A stretch of 64,000 nt of DNA from Thermosipho affectus (GCF_001990485.1 NZ_LBFC01000023.1:56597-120596); one strand, 5' to 3'; numbered from the stretch's first letter, positions 40,411 to 49,900 are shown. The notes: generated from the letters alone by a model not told the origin. A program made the numbers and translations.

Positions 40411-40627
40411 ATTTTATCAAAAATTTATTTCTCCATTAAAACCACCAACTTGTATATATACTCCGACATGCTCGGAGTATACTTATCGGGCGGTACAAAG
40501 GTTTGGCGTATTTAAAGGTCTTTTCCTGGGCTTCAAGCGTATTTTAAGGTGTAATCCTCTCCATAAAGGTGGGGAAGATCCAGTACCAGATGAATTTTAT
40601 ATAATTAGAAGGAGGCGGTCTAGTTGA
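40382..40627 (+). CDS. yidD: Membrane protein insertion efficiency factor YidD
   Basis: 81-residue protein with the conserved [32 protein letters not shown] sequence (three cysteines, amphipathic helix) and [17 protein letters not shown]. Assists YidC-dependent insertion at the inner membrane. Two consecutive ATGs (40379, 40382); the second has the better distance from GTGAGG. Overlaps rnpA and yidC. Confidence 0.94.
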   Translation: MKKIVMLVIRFYQKFISPLKPPTCIYTPTCSEYTYRAVQRFGVFKGLFLGFKRILRCNPLHKGGEDPVPDEFYIIRRRRSS

Positions 40628-41925
40628 AGAAAGCGATTACCGTCATTTTTTTGTTGTTGGCTTTTTTTGTGTTAGCAGGAACTATGACTCTTGAAGAAAG
40701 AACTGATGGTATTTACGTGTTTACTAAACTTGCGGAATATAAATTTGACTATAATGGTAATTTACAAGAAGTGTATAGAGTTACTGAAAGAAGAACAAGA
40801 TTATTTTTGTATTCTAATGATGGTTTTGATCTGGAAAATGTAAATTCGACTCCTACTTTTAAGTGGCAGGGATTAAAAGATAAAGGAAAATACTCTGAAT
40901 TAACTTTGGTTTTTAATTATGGGAATATTGAAAAAATATTCAGTTTTAAAGAAGGCCCAAATTATACATTTAATGTTTCAATTGATTCTAATGATGAAAT
41001 TACTGTATCAATTCCAAGGGTTGGTTACGAGGAAAATGATAGATTGCGCGATAATGTTTTTGTATCGTTTTATAATAAAGGAGATATTCTTTCTATAGTA
41101 AAATTTTCTGGGAAAACATTAGGTGGAAATAAGGTGAAAGGTACAAATCTAAGATTTCTAGCCTATATTGGTCCTTATAAAAAGACCCTTATAAAAGATG
41201 CATTTGGAGAAGATTATTCCACGATTTCAGAGATGTTAAAAACAATTTCTGGGGTTGGAGGATGGTTTGATGTAATATTATATCCATTAGTTTACTTTTT
41301 TGGATGGATAAATAATTTTACTAAGAATTTCGGACTTACAATTATTGTTTTTACGATAATTGTCAGATTTATACTTTATCCACTGTATCATTCACAGACA
41401 AAGTCTATGATTAAAATGAGAAAAATGCAACCTATTGTGGAACAAATAAAGAAAAAGTATAAAGATCCTCAAAAACAGCAACAAGAACTTTTAAAGGCAT
41501 ATAAAGAGAATAATATTAATCCAGCAAGTGGGTGTCTAATGGCGTTTGTGCAGTTGCCAATATTTATAGTTTTGTATCAAGTTATAAGGTATTATCAGGA
41601 AGAATTTGCGTTTAATGGACAATTTCTCATATGGAAGGATTTAACAGCTGGGGGATTTTCAGCAAATTGGGTGTTTTTAGTTATACAAATTCTTGCAGGA
41701 TATTATCTTGCATTGATTACAAGTCAGGATACAAGAACAGCATGGCAGAGTATAATTATGAGTTTTGTATTCCCATTCCTGTTCATAGGATTGCCAAGTG
41801 GAGTGTTTTTGTATTACACTGCAAATACGTTGATTCAACTTGGAATAACATATTATATTTATAAAAAATACAAAATTAAAGGGTTAACACAAAGAGAACT
41901 CTGGGGCTTACCAAATAAGGGGTGA
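40624..41925 (+). CDS. yidC: Membrane protein insertase YidC
   Basis: 433 residues. Signal-anchor helix ([18 protein letters not shown]), a periplasmic beta-domain (residues ~20-200) and the five-helix insertase core with [22 protein letters not shown], a cytoplasmic hairpin ([21 protein letters not shown]) and the hydrophilic groove region. Gram-negative-like long form. TTG start with GGAGGCGG upstream; overlaps yidD and jag by 4 bases each. Confidence 0.95.
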   Translation: MKKAITVIFLLLAFFVLAGTMTLEERTDGIYVFTKLAEYKFDYNGNLQEVYRVTERRTRLFLYSNDGFDLENVNSTPTFKWQGLKDKGKYSELTLVFNYGNIEKIFSFKEGPNYTFNVSIDSNDEITVSIPRVGYEENDRLRDNVFVSFYNKGDILSIVKFSGKTLGGNKVKGTNLRFLAYIGPYKKTLIKDAFGEDYSTISEMLKTISGVGGWFDVILYPLVYFFGWINNFTKNFGLTIIVFTIIVRFILYPLYHSQTKSMIKMRKMQPIVEQIKKKYKDPQKQQQELLKAYKENNINPASGCLMAFVQLPIFIVLYQVIRYYQEEFAFNGQFLIWKDLTAGGFSANWVFLVIQILAGYYLALITSQDTRTAWQSIIMSFVFPFLFIGLPSGVFLYYTANTLIQLGITYYIYKKYKIKGLTQRELWGLPNKG

Positions 41926-41930
41926 ATAGC

Positions 41931-42602
41931 TTGAAGAAGTTAACATTGACTGGAAAGAGTATAGAAGAAATTTTGACAATTTTTGAGGAAAATATGGGTA
42001 TTAAAAATGGAGAATATGATTATTTGGTTATAGATAAGGGTTCAAGTGGTTTTTTTGGCTTTTTAGCAAGAGATGCGGTTATAGAAATTACCATAAAGAA
42101 AGAATACTATGAAAGAAGACTACAGGAATTTTTGAAAAATGTGATAAAATACTTTGATGATAGAATAGAAATAAGTGTGTTTTCAAAAAATAACAGAGTG
42201 TTTATTGCGAAAATTCAAGGAGAAGGTATTGGAAAGATAATAGGAAAACATGGTAAAGGATTAGGTGCTTTACAGCATATTGCAACAATATTTTTAAACA
42301 GACTTTCTGATATAAAAATCACGGTAATTATAGATGCAGGAGATTATAGAGAAAAGAGAAAAGAACTTATTAGAAAAATTGTAGGAAGTGCTGTAGAAAA
42401 GATTAGAAATGGTGCAAAAAGGATAGAACTTGATCCAATGTTTTCATTTGAAAGAAGATTAGTACACGAATTTTTGAAGAAATATCCAGATGTTGTATCT
42501 CATTCTGAAGGTGTTGAACCTTATAGATATGTGGTAATTGAAAGGAGGCATCTAAATGATAATATCAAAACCAGAAAAAGTAGAGCCTATAATAATAGAT
42601 GA
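41931..42602 (+). CDS. jag: RNA-binding protein Jag/KhpB
   Basis: 223-residue protein: N-terminal Jag domain (LTLTGKSIEEILTIFEENMG), KH domain (KIIGKHGKGLGALQHI) and R3H domain (RRLVHEFLKKYPDVVSHSEG). Partner of KhpA in regulating cell division and envelope synthesis. TTG at 41931 is preferred, 6 bases after AGGGGTG; a GTG at 41922 overlaps that RBS and the yidC stop. The last 47 bases overlap the cupin gene. Confidence 0.92.
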   Translation: MKKLTLTGKSIEEILTIFEENMGIKNGEYDYLVIDKGSSGFFGFLARDAVIEITIKKEYYERRLQEFLKNVIKYFDDRIEISVFSKNNRVFIAKIQGEGIGKIIGKHGKGLGALQHIATIFLNRLSDIKITVIIDAGDYREKRKELIRKIVGSAVEKIRNGAKRIELDPMFSFERRLVHEFLKKYPDVVSHSEGVEPYRYVVIERRHLNDNIKTRKSRAYNNR

Positions 42603-42897
42603 TGGGAAAATTGAGAAAAGAATATTGATTGGTTCAAAGGATGGGGCTAAGAATTTTGTTATGAGACTTTTTAGATTACAGCCGGGTGCAAATACGCCAT
42701 ATCATTCGCATGATTGGGAACATGAAATTTTTGTGGTAAAAGGAAAGATCCAAGCAGTTACAAAAAATGGGAAATTTGAAGCTGAGCAAGGAAGTTTTAT
42801 TTTTGTTAAACCCAATGAAGAACATCAATTTGTTAACATTGGGGATGAATATGCTGAATTTATATGTATAATCCCTTATATGCCGAACAATGAATGA
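42556..42897 (+). CDS. Cupin domain protein
   Basis: 113-residue single cupin barrel with metal-binding motif 1 (YHSHDWEHEIFVVKG: two His, one Glu) and motif 2 (FVKPNEEHQFVN: His). Small one-domain cupins of this kind bind a divalent metal; substrate unknown. RBS AAAGGAGG lies in the end of jag. Overlaps the K+ channel gene by 8 bases. Confidence 0.88.
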   Translation: MIISKPEKVEPIIIDDGKIEKRILIGSKDGAKNFVMRLFRLQPGANTPYHSHDWEHEIFVVKGKIQAVTKNGKFEAEQGSFIFVKPNEEHQFVNIGDEYAEFICIIPYMPNNE

Positions 42898-43909
42898 GAA
42901 CGTAGGAAAATTACTCATAAAACAAATTTTTCTTTTTACTGTATTAATATTAATAGTATTAATAACGGGAGTCTTGTATTATCATCTTTTTGAAGGACTC
43001 CCGCTTGTTGATGCGTTCTTTTTTACGGCAATAACCATTTCAACGGTTGGCTATGAAATGCCAGAAACACTTTCTACCACTGGAAGAATCTTTACTTCTA
43101 TTCTAATCTTTATGGGGATTAGTGTTGTTTTATATGGAATATCAAGTGTTACGGCAATTATCGTTGAAGGAAAACTTAGCGATTACATGAAAGAGAGGCG
43201 AAACAGAAAAATGATTGAAAAGATGCAAAATCATATTATTGTTGTTGGTGCAGGAAAAACTGGACAATATGTAATTGCAGAATTGATCAGAGAAAAGGAG
43301 AGTTTTTTAATAATAGATAAAAGCGAAGAAAATGTAAAGCGTTTATTGGAAATGTATAGTATAGAAGTTCCATATATAGTTGGAGATGCAGCGGAAGAAG
43401 ATATATTGTTAAATGCTGGGATTTCAAAAGCAAAAGCATTAATAACAACACTTCCAGAAGATTCAGTAAATGTTTTTGTTGTATTAAGTGCAAGAACATT
43501 AAACCCAAGTTTGACGATAATTTCCAAAGTTACTGATGTATCGTCAATTAGGAAACTAATATATGCTGGTGCAACTACAGTTGTAGCAGCTGCGGAAATT
43601 GCTGGTACTAGAATGGCAAGATTAACTACAAGACCAGAAAGTGTTAACTTTGTTGATTTGTTTGCATTTGGCAATGAACAATATAGAATCGAGGAAATTA
43701 AAATAGTGAAAAACAGTGTGTTGGTAAATAAAAAGATATCTGATTTGGATATAGGAAAAAAATTTAAAGTTATGGTATTGGCTGTTAATAGAGAAGGCGA
43801 TACAATTTTTGGTCCAAGCGGTGATTTGGAGTTACGTGAGAACGACGCTTTGATGATAATGGGAAGAAAAGAAAATATTGACGAATTTAAAAAATTTTCA
43901 GACATTTAA
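42890..43909 (+). CDS. Two-TM potassium channel with RCK (TrkA-N/TrkA-C) domains, altered filter
   Basis: 339 residues. Two transmembrane helices (residues ~12-32 and 66-92) flank a pore loop with the filter TISTVGYEMP, residues 52-56 TVGYE. The canonical K+ filter is TVGYG, so the last glycine is Glu here. The cytoplasmic part has a TrkA-N Rossmann domain (HIIVVGAGKTGQYVIAEL, GDAAEEDILLNAGI) and a TrkA-C domain (RIEEIKIVKNSVLVNKKI to NDALMIMGRKENI). Ligand-gated K+ channel of the MthK kind, or a cation channel with changed selectivity. Confidence 0.85.
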   Translation: MNENVGKLLIKQIFLFTVLILIVLITGVLYYHLFEGLPLVDAFFFTAITISTVGYEMPETLSTTGRIFTSILIFMGISVVLYGISSVTAIIVEGKLSDYMKERRNRKMIEKMQNHIIVVGAGKTGQYVIAELIREKESFLIIDKSEENVKRLLEMYSIEVPYIVGDAAEEDILLNAGISKAKALITTLPEDSVNVFVVLSARTLNPSLTIISKVTDVSSIRKLIYAGATTVVAAAEIAGTRMARLTTRPESVNFVDLFAFGNEQYRIEEIKIVKNSVLVNKKISDLDIGKKFKVMVLAVNREGDTIFGPSGDLELRENDALMIMGRKENIDEFKKFSDI

Positions 43910-43966
43910 TCCCACCCTTAGTTGTATTTATCCCAGATAAAATTTGAATAAAATAGTTAATGGGAG

Positions 43967-44009
43967 TATAAGCAATGTTTTTGGGTTATCTTTGAAAATA
44001 TTGCTTATA
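43967..44009. repeat. Inverted repeat upstream of glnA
   Basis: TATAAGCAAT (43967-43976) and ATTGCTTATA (44000-44009) form a perfect 10-bp stem around a 23-base loop. It lies after the K+ channel gene and directly before the -35 of the glnA promoter; it could be a channel-gene terminator or an upstream regulator site for glnA. Confidence 0.5.
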
Positions 44010-44010
44010 A

Positions 44011-44039
44011 TTATTTTATTCTATCCTTGTTAGTATAAT
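44011..44039 (+). promoter_or_regulatory. Putative glnA promoter
   Basis: TTATTT (44011-44016), 17-base spacer, perfect TATAAT (44034-44039), 51 bases before the glnA ATG. A second TATAAT at 44068-44073 is too near the RBS to serve. Confidence 0.45.
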
Positions 44040-44089
44040 TTTTGCGTGTTACACTATTAATGCAAAATATAATTTTTTGGAGGTGTGCT

Positions 44090-45460
44090 ATGGAAATAAA
44101 AGAATTATTAAGTATTGTAGAACGTGAAAAAATTAATTTTATAGATTTGAAAGTAGTGGATATTTGGGGAAAGTGGAGACATGTAACACTTGCAAGGACA
44201 AATTTTTCTGAGAAGACATTTTGTGATGGTGTGGGGTTTGATGCGTCAAATTTGGGATATGCATCTGTAGAAAATAGCGATATGATTTTAATTCCAGATC
44301 CAAAAACAGCTTTTATTGAAAATGTTGGAGGAGAAAAAGTTTTAAGTTTAATTTGCGATGTTTATGATGCAAATACTGGGAAACCTTCTTATCATGATCC
44401 TAGAACGATTTTAAAATCTACACTTAATAGTATAAAAGATATAGCTGATGAGGTTTGTTTTGGTCCAGAATATGAATTTCATATTTTTGAAGATGTTAGA
44501 TATAAAATTTCAAATAATGAAGTAACAGTACAAATTGATAGTAAAGAGGGATTTTGGAATTCTGAAGAAACAGGTGAGTATTTTATTGGAAAGAAAAAGG
44601 GTTATCATAGAATACCACCATTTGATACGTTGATGGAGGTAAGAAATAAGATAGTATCAAAGTTATTAGAGTATGGTATTCCGGTAAAATATCACCATCA
44701 TGAAGTAGGAACTTGTCAAGTTGAAATTGAATTGAATTTTGTAAGCGCATTAAAAGCGGCAGATTATACATTGTTAGTAAAATACATTGCAAGACAAGTT
44801 GCAAAAGAGTATGGATTAATAGTAACATTTATGCCAAAGCCATTGTATGATGAAGCGGGAAATGGAATGCACGTGCATCAATATTTGGTTAAAGATGGGG
44901 AAAACATATTTGCTGGTGATAAATTGTACGGTTTATCGGAAACAGCTTTATCGTACATCGCAGGATTATTGAAGCATGCACCATCTGTTATGGCATTTAC
45001 CAATCCAACCACAAATTCGTATAGAAGATTAGTGCCTGGTTATGAAGCACCTACCAATGCGGTTTTTGCCCTTGCAAATAGAACAGCAGCGATAAGAATA
45101 CCCGCATATGTGAAAGATGCTAAAAAGAAAAGAATAGAATTTAGAACTATTGACGCGTCATGTAATCCATATTTAGCGTTTTCTGCCATGATTTTAGCAG
45201 GAATAGATGGTATAAAAAATAAGATGGATCCAACAAAAGAAGGATTTGGACCTTTTGAGAAAGATCTATATGTGGAAAATATTAAACCACTTCCATATTC
45301 ATTGACTCAAGCATGTCAGGCTTTGAAAAATGATAATGATTATCTAAAACTATTTCCAAGGGAACTAATAGAACATTGGATTAAATTAAAAATTTCTGAG
45401 GATAGGGAAATAATGTCAATTCCACATCCAAAAGAATTTGAAAATTATTTTGATATATGA
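44090..45460 (+). CDS. glnA: Glutamine synthetase, type I
   Basis: Ammonium-assimilating ligase, 456 residues. Catalytic motifs: FDASNLGYASVENSDM, GPEYEFHIF, YHHHEVGTCQVEIELNF, FMPKPLYDEAGNGMHVHQ (Pro/Asn-Gly-His), NSYRRLVPGYEAPTN and RIEFRTIDASCNPYLAFSAM. It lacks the ~25-residue adenylylation insert and Tyr loop of GSI-beta, so it belongs to GSI-alpha. The ATG at 44090 follows GGAGGTG; the longer in-frame start adds 16 unrelated residues. Monocistronic: own promoter and terminator. Confidence 0.96.
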   Translation: MEIKELLSIVEREKINFIDLKVVDIWGKWRHVTLARTNFSEKTFCDGVGFDASNLGYASVENSDMILIPDPKTAFIENVGGEKVLSLICDVYDANTGKPSYHDPRTILKSTLNSIKDIADEVCFGPEYEFHIFEDVRYKISNNEVTVQIDSKEGFWNSEETGEYFIGKKKGYHRIPPFDTLMEVRNKIVSKLLEYGIPVKYHHHEVGTCQVEIELNFVSALKAADYTLLVKYIARQVAKEYGLIVTFMPKPLYDEAGNGMHVHQYLVKDGENIFAGDKLYGLSETALSYIAGLLKHAPSVMAFTNPTTNSYRRLVPGYEAPTNAVFALANRTAAIRIPAYVKDAKKKRIEFRTIDASCNPYLAFSAMILAGIDGIKNKMDPTKEGFGPFEKDLYVENIKPLPYSLTQACQALKNDNDYLKLFPRELIEHWIKLKISEDREIMSIPHPKEFENYFDI

Positions 45461-45477
45461 AAATTGATTTTTTTGAT

Positions 45478-45508
45478 ATCCTCCGTTATGTAACGGAGGA
45501 TTTTTTTT
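45478..45508 (+). terminator. Intrinsic terminator of glnA
   Basis: ATCCTCCGTTA, 2-base centre, TAACGGAGGAT: 11-bp perfect stem (45478-45501 including loop), followed by eight T. It ends 48 bases after the stop codon. Confidence 0.92.
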
Positions 45509-45520
45509 ATATTTGCAATT

Positions 45521-45529
45521 TGGTATAAT
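45521..45529 (+). promoter_or_regulatory. Extended -10 promoter of the GGDEF response regulator
   Basis: TGGTATAAT: TGn extension plus perfect TATAAT (45524-45529), 31 bases before the GTG start and directly behind the glnA terminator. No good -35. Confidence 0.6.
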
Positions 45530-45560
45530 ATCAAGTAAGTAAGTTAATGGGGGGAAAATT

Positions 45561-46946
45561 GTGGAGAAATTATTGATTATTGACGATAGTAAATTTTGGC
45601 GATCTGTAAGTTCAGATTTTTTTAAGGATTATTTTGATGTGTTTACAGCAGATTCTGGACTTGATGGTATAAAAAAGGCGTTTGAAATTTTGCCGGATAT
45701 TATCATTACAGATTACAACATGCCAGATATTAATGGTATATTTTTATCGTTGGTATTGAGAAAATATGAATCTTTTGAAAACTCTGGTATTTTTATTTTA
45801 ACAAGTTCGGATGATAAAATTAATAATTTTTGGGCCCAAAAAAGTGGTGCAAATGGTTTTTATTCCAAAGCTATATTTAACAACAAAGAACAATTATCTT
45901 TTCTTGTTAATACTTTAAAAAATGGAGAGTTTTATACAAAAAAGATGCAAAATTATCAAACGATTACCCGTGATAAAATTTTTGAAATAGTAGAGAAAAG
46001 GTTAAAAGAAGAGATATATGAAAAAGAAATTCTAAATCTTTTAAAATACATTAGAGATGAAGAATACCTAATTCTAAGACTTAAAGATCTATTTAGCGAA
46101 TTATTTTCATTTAACTCCTTTCTAACACTTATCCTATCAGAAAGTGAAGCAAGACTTTATAGCTTTAATACAAATATCTCAAAAAGTCATGCAAGAGTGC
46201 TGATGTTATCGTATTTTGAACGACCTACTATTCCAAATTCATGGAGTTTTTACGGTGATTTTAATGATAATAGTTTAAAGAAATTAAAGAATTTTGAAAA
46301 ATATTTGGTTAGGTATGGTAATAAAGAACATGCTTTATTGTTGTTTGAAAATGCAAGTTATGAATTTAAGAATGTTTTGGAATTAATTGGTGAAAGCTTG
46401 GGAATTGTTTTTTCTACTATTAACAATTTTAAAGAATACCTTTTTGCTTCTCAATTTGATTCACTTACAGGATTGTACAACAAAAAGGTTTTGATGCATA
46501 AAATTGAGGAATATATTGAAAAATATGGTGAAAATACTGTTTTGGCTATTTTTGATATTGATAACTTTAAATCAATAAATGATACGTATGGACATGTTGT
46601 TGGAGATAAAGTTTTAAAAAAGTTATCTGAGATATTTTTGAAAAATACTTCTGAAGAAGAAATATGTGCAAGATATGGAGGAGAAGAATTTGTTATTTTA
46701 TTCAATGATTTTGATAAAGCGTTAAATAACATAGAAAGTATATATGATGAAATTAACGAATATAATTGGAGTGAAGTGTTAAATGACAATAGAAAGATTA
46801 CTATTAGTGGTGGAGTTGCAGTTTATCAATCTGGTTTGAAAATTACTGAATTTATTAATACTGCAGATGAACTGCTTTATAAAGCCAAAAGAAATGGAAA
46901 AAACAATTATTATGTTTTTGATAAATACGGGGAGGGAGTAGTATGA
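45561..46946 (+). CDS. Response regulator with GGDEF diguanylate cyclase domain
   Basis: 461 residues. Residues 1-120 are a receiver domain with the acidic pair IIDDSKFW, phospho-acceptor Asp 51 (IITDYNMPD), Thr/Ser TSS and a Lys at GFYSKAIF. A ~180-residue middle region is not recognised and may be GAF-like. Residues ~300-455 are GGDEF: DSLTGLYNKKVL, DIDNFKSINDTYGHVVGD and the active-site motif RYGGEEF, so c-di-GMP synthesis is expected. No RxxD inhibitory motif is seen just before GGEEF. No sensor kinase is adjacent. GTG start. Confidence 0.9.
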   Translation: MEKLLIIDDSKFWRSVSSDFFKDYFDVFTADSGLDGIKKAFEILPDIIITDYNMPDINGIFLSLVLRKYESFENSGIFILTSSDDKINNFWAQKSGANGFYSKAIFNNKEQLSFLVNTLKNGEFYTKKMQNYQTITRDKIFEIVEKRLKEEIYEKEILNLLKYIRDEEYLILRLKDLFSELFSFNSFLTLILSESEARLYSFNTNISKSHARVLMLSYFERPTIPNSWSFYGDFNDNSLKKLKNFEKYLVRYGNKEHALLLFENASYEFKNVLELIGESLGIVFSTINNFKEYLFASQFDSLTGLYNKKVLMHKIEEYIEKYGENTVLAIFDIDNFKSINDTYGHVVGDKVLKKLSEIFLKNTSEEEICARYGGEEFVILFNDFDKALNNIESIYDEINEYNWSEVLNDNRKITISGGVAVYQSGLKITEFINTADELLYKAKRNGKNNYYVFDKYGEGVV

Positions 46947-47980
46947 AAAAGCTGCTTTTTTTTCTTTTGATTATATTTTTTGTTATAGTTGCATATTTAG
47001 GGGGAGTAATATTGTTTGCAACTTTGTTTGATTATAGACCAGATAAGATTGAAGAAATTAGAGTGGAGAAAAATGTAAATAACTATTTAGATAAAGATGT
47101 TATAACTATTTTTAATTGGAATATTGGATATGCAGGTTTAGGGAAAGAGATGGATTTTTTCCTTGACGGAGGAAAAAATGCAGTTGTCCCAAAGAATTTA
47201 GTAAAAAGATACATTAATGGTGTTGTAAACGTATTAAAGAAATACAATTCTGATATATATTTGTTGCAAGAAATAGATGTAAATAGTAGAAGAACTAATT
47301 ATATAAATGAACTAAGTTATTTAAAATCTATTGGAAAGTATAACATAGCGTTTGCATATAATTACAAAGTTTTATATGTTCCAGTACCATTTTTAAATCC
47401 TATGGGAAAGGTTTCAGCTGGGCTTGCTACATTTTCAAAATATGAAATTGATAAGGCGTTAAGGATATCATTGCCTGGAGAATATAGCTGGCCGACAAAG
47501 ATTTTTCAATTAGATAGATGTGTATTGTTAACTAGGTTGAATAGAGGTAAAAAGGATTTGGTAATTTTAAATATTCATCCAAGTGCGTATGATACAGGTG
47601 TACTCAGAGAAAAACAACTTAGATTTATCATGAAAGTTGCTAGTGACGAGTACAAAAAGGGGAATTATGTCATTATTGGTGGAGACTGGAACAGTGAGTT
47701 TTTTGAAGATAACAAATTTACTTTTACAGAGAAAAAACCTTTTTCATATATAAAGTTACCAGATTTCTTTAATCTAGATGGATGGAGTTGGGGAGTGGCT
47801 AAAAATGCACCAACAAATAGATCTGTGAGTTTTCCATATAAGGAAGGCGAAAACTTTGTGACGGTAATTGATGGATTTTATGTGTCGCCTAATGTGGAAA
47901 TTTTAGAAGTAAAGAACTTGGATTTAAATTTTGAATATTCCGATCACAATCCAGTGATTTTAAAAGTGAGATTAAAGTAG
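46943..47980 (+). CDS. Membrane-anchored endonuclease/exonuclease/phosphatase family protein
   Basis: 345 residues. An N-terminal signal-anchor (LLFFLLIIFFVIVAYLGGVILFA) precedes an EEP-fold domain: Asn in FNWNIGYAG, Glu in LLQEIDVNSRR, NIHPSAYDTG, GGDWNSEF and terminal SDHNPVILK, the full catalytic set. Extracytoplasmic phosphodiesterase or phosphatase; substrate could be lipid, sugar phosphate or nucleic acid. Overlaps the response regulator gene by 4 bases. Confidence 0.85.
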   Translation: MKKLLFFLLIIFFVIVAYLGGVILFATLFDYRPDKIEEIRVEKNVNNYLDKDVITIFNWNIGYAGLGKEMDFFLDGGKNAVVPKNLVKRYINGVVNVLKKYNSDIYLLQEIDVNSRRTNYINELSYLKSIGKYNIAFAYNYKVLYVPVPFLNPMGKVSAGLATFSKYEIDKALRISLPGEYSWPTKIFQLDRCVLLTRLNRGKKDLVILNIHPSAYDTGVLREKQLRFIMKVASDEYKKGNYVIIGGDWNSEFFEDNKFTFTEKKPFSYIKLPDFFNLDGWSWGVAKNAPTNRSVSFPYKEGENFVTVIDGFYVSPNVEILEVKNLDLNFEYSDHNPVILKVRLK

Positions 47981-47990
47981 GAGGTAAATT

Positions 47991-49310
47991 ATGAGATTAA
48001 AAAGAAGTGATTTTCCAAGATGGTTTGTTTTTGGAGTCGCTACTTCAGCATATCAAATTGAAGGAGCTGTAAATGAAGATGGAAGGGAACATTCGATTTG
48101 GGATGTTTTTTCTCATATTAATGGAAATATAAAAAACAACGAAAATGGTGATATAGCCTGTGATCATTACCATAGATTTGAAGAAGATATAAGTATTATA
48201 TCTGAACTCGGGCTTGATTCATATAGATTTTCCATTGCTTGGCCAAGGGTGGTAAAAAAAGATGGAAAAAAGAATGAAAAAGGCTTAGATTTTTACAATA
48301 GGTTAGTTGATAGATTATTAGAAAAAGATATAATTCCATTCGTGACTTTATATCATTGGGATTTACCTTACTATCTATATGAAAAAGGTGGGTGGCTTAG
48401 TAATGATATAGCGTATTATTTTAGAGATTATGCGGCGTTAATATTTGAAGAATTAGGAGATAGGGTAAAATATTGGATTACATTAAACGAACCTTGGTGT
48501 TCATCACATCTTGGTTATTTTATGGGAATACATGCACCAGGTCATAAAAATTTAAATGAAGCTATTAAAGTTGCACATAATCTTTTGCGTTCGCATGGTT
48601 ATGCTGTTGAAGCATTTAGAGAAATTGTCAAAGATGGTAAGATAGGTATTACAAACGTTGTAACAAAGGTAGAACCGGCAAATGAGAGAGAGGAAGATTA
48701 TCAATTTGCACTTTTAGTTGATGAGTTAATAAATGGATGGTTTCATGATCCTATTGTATTTGGAAGATATCCAGAAAATGCAAAGGGATTTTTGAAAAGG
48801 TTTGGAATAAAAATATATGAAAATGATATGAAAATAATTTCAAATGATATAGACTTCTTTGGAGTAAATTACTATACGCGTCAATTGATTGAGTATTCAC
48901 CGGAAAATCCTTTTATGTACAAACAAATAATTGGTAAACTTCCAAAAACGGAAATGAACTGGGAAATTTATCCACAAGGTTTATATGATATGTTGAAGAA
49001 ACTGTATTTTAGGTATAAATTACCTCTTTATATAACGGAAAATGGAATGGCAGGACCGGACAAATTGGAAAATGAAATTGTAAACGATGACTATAGAATA
49101 GATTACTTGGAACAACATTTTAAAATGGCTTTAAAGGCAGTTAATGATGGAGTAGATTTAAGGGGATATTTTATATGGACTTTAATGGATAATTTTGAGT
49201 GGATTGAAGGTTATTCAAAAAGGTTTGGAATTATTTATACGGATTATAAAACTCAAAAGAGATATTTAAAAGAGAGTGCATTGTGGTTAAAAGAGTTTTT
49301 AAGTAATTAA
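47991..49310 (+). CDS. bglA: Glycoside hydrolase family 1 beta-glucosidase
   Basis: 439-residue cytoplasmic GH1 enzyme. N-terminal signature FPRWFVFGVATSAYQIEGA; acid/base Glu in TLNEPW; nucleophile Glu in YITENGMA; sugar-binding residues in WTLMDNFEWIEGYSKRFGI. Splits beta-linked disaccharides such as cellobiose. RBS GGAGG. No transport genes adjoin. Symbol assigned by family, not by orthology test. Confidence 0.94.
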   Translation: MRLKRSDFPRWFVFGVATSAYQIEGAVNEDGREHSIWDVFSHINGNIKNNENGDIACDHYHRFEEDISIISELGLDSYRFSIAWPRVVKKDGKKNEKGLDFYNRLVDRLLEKDIIPFVTLYHWDLPYYLYEKGGWLSNDIAYYFRDYAALIFEELGDRVKYWITLNEPWCSSHLGYFMGIHAPGHKNLNEAIKVAHNLLRSHGYAVEAFREIVKDGKIGITNVVTKVEPANEREEDYQFALLVDELINGWFHDPIVFGRYPENAKGFLKRFGIKIYENDMKIISNDIDFFGVNYYTRQLIEYSPENPFMYKQIIGKLPKTEMNWEIYPQGLYDMLKKLYFRYKLPLYITENGMAGPDKLENEIVNDDYRIDYLEQHFKMALKAVNDGVDLRGYFIWTLMDNFEWIEGYSKRFGIIYTDYKTQKRYLKESALWLKEFLSN

Positions 49311-49371
49311 AAAGATTAAGGAACATAAATATACTTCATGTTATCTTGAAGTCGAAATCTATTATATAAGT

Positions 49372-49833
49372 TTATTTATCCAGATTAAATAGTTTTAATT
49401 GATCTTTTTTGGCTTTTTCTTTTCTTGATTTAAACCTTTTTATTACGGAGACAAACGTTTTGTTTTCTTTGTCGAGGATTAAATCGTCAAAAATTTTGGA
49501 ATCTTCAACATCTATAAATATAAATTTATCATCAACATATTTGGGTACATTAACAATATATTTTTGACCATATCCTTTCTTATTTTTTCGCGCTACTGGG
49601 ATTATTGCATTTAAGTTTAATAGTGCTTTGAATGAAAGTTCTATTGTTCCATATTTTACTTGAAAATATTCTGCAAGTTCTCTATAGGAAATCCATGGGG
49701 TTATTTTTCTACCTGCCGCTATTGAAATGGAATACAAATATAAATATACTCTACCAGCATTTGCTGGCCTTACTTTCATGGAAAATTGCATTACAGGCAT
49801 TGGTATGATTACGAATCGAGATTTTACTACCAC
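49372..49833 (-). CDS. Probable winged-helix DNA-binding protein
   Basis: 153 residues, starting at GTG after AAAGGAGGG. The middle (RVYLYLYSISIAAGRKITPWISYRELAEYFQVKYGTIELSFKALL, residues 28-72) reads like a winged helix: helix, YRELAEYFQVKYGTIELSF as turn and recognition helix, then ARKNKKGYGQKYIV as wing. The basic C-terminus may add DNA contacts. I do not recognise the family. It is divergent from the signal-peptide protein at 49901, with a perfect palindrome over both -10 boxes, so autoregulation and control of the neighbour is a reasonable inference. Confidence 0.65.
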   Translation of the reverse strand: MVVKSRFVIIPMPVMQFSMKVRPANAGRVYLYLYSISIAAGRKITPWISYRELAEYFQVKYGTIELSFKALLNLNAIIPVARKNKKGYGQKYIVNVPKYVDDKFIFIDVEDSKIFDDLILDKENKTFVSVIKRFKSRKEKAKKDQLKLFNLDK

Positions 49834-49852
49834 AAAATCCCTCCTTTGTATC

Positions 49853-49882
49853 TATTATATCATATATTTATATGATATAATA
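49853..49882. promoter_or_regulatory. Perfect palindrome covering two divergent extended -10 boxes
   Basis: TATTATATCATATA (49853-49866), TT, TATATGATATAATA (49869-49882): 14-bp arms without mismatch. Each arm contains TGATATAAT, so TATAAT at 49876-49881 (plus) and its mirror at 49854-49859 (minus) fire in opposite directions, outward. Suits a dimeric repressor site. Confidence 0.6.
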
Positions 49883-49900
49883 AAATCAGGGGGTGGTTTT

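Noticed and set aside
43231..43905. 224-codon minus-strand open frame
   Set aside because: Antisense to the conserved K+ channel/TrkA gene; composition (Ser/Ile/Phe-rich) and lack of RBS mark it as a shadow.
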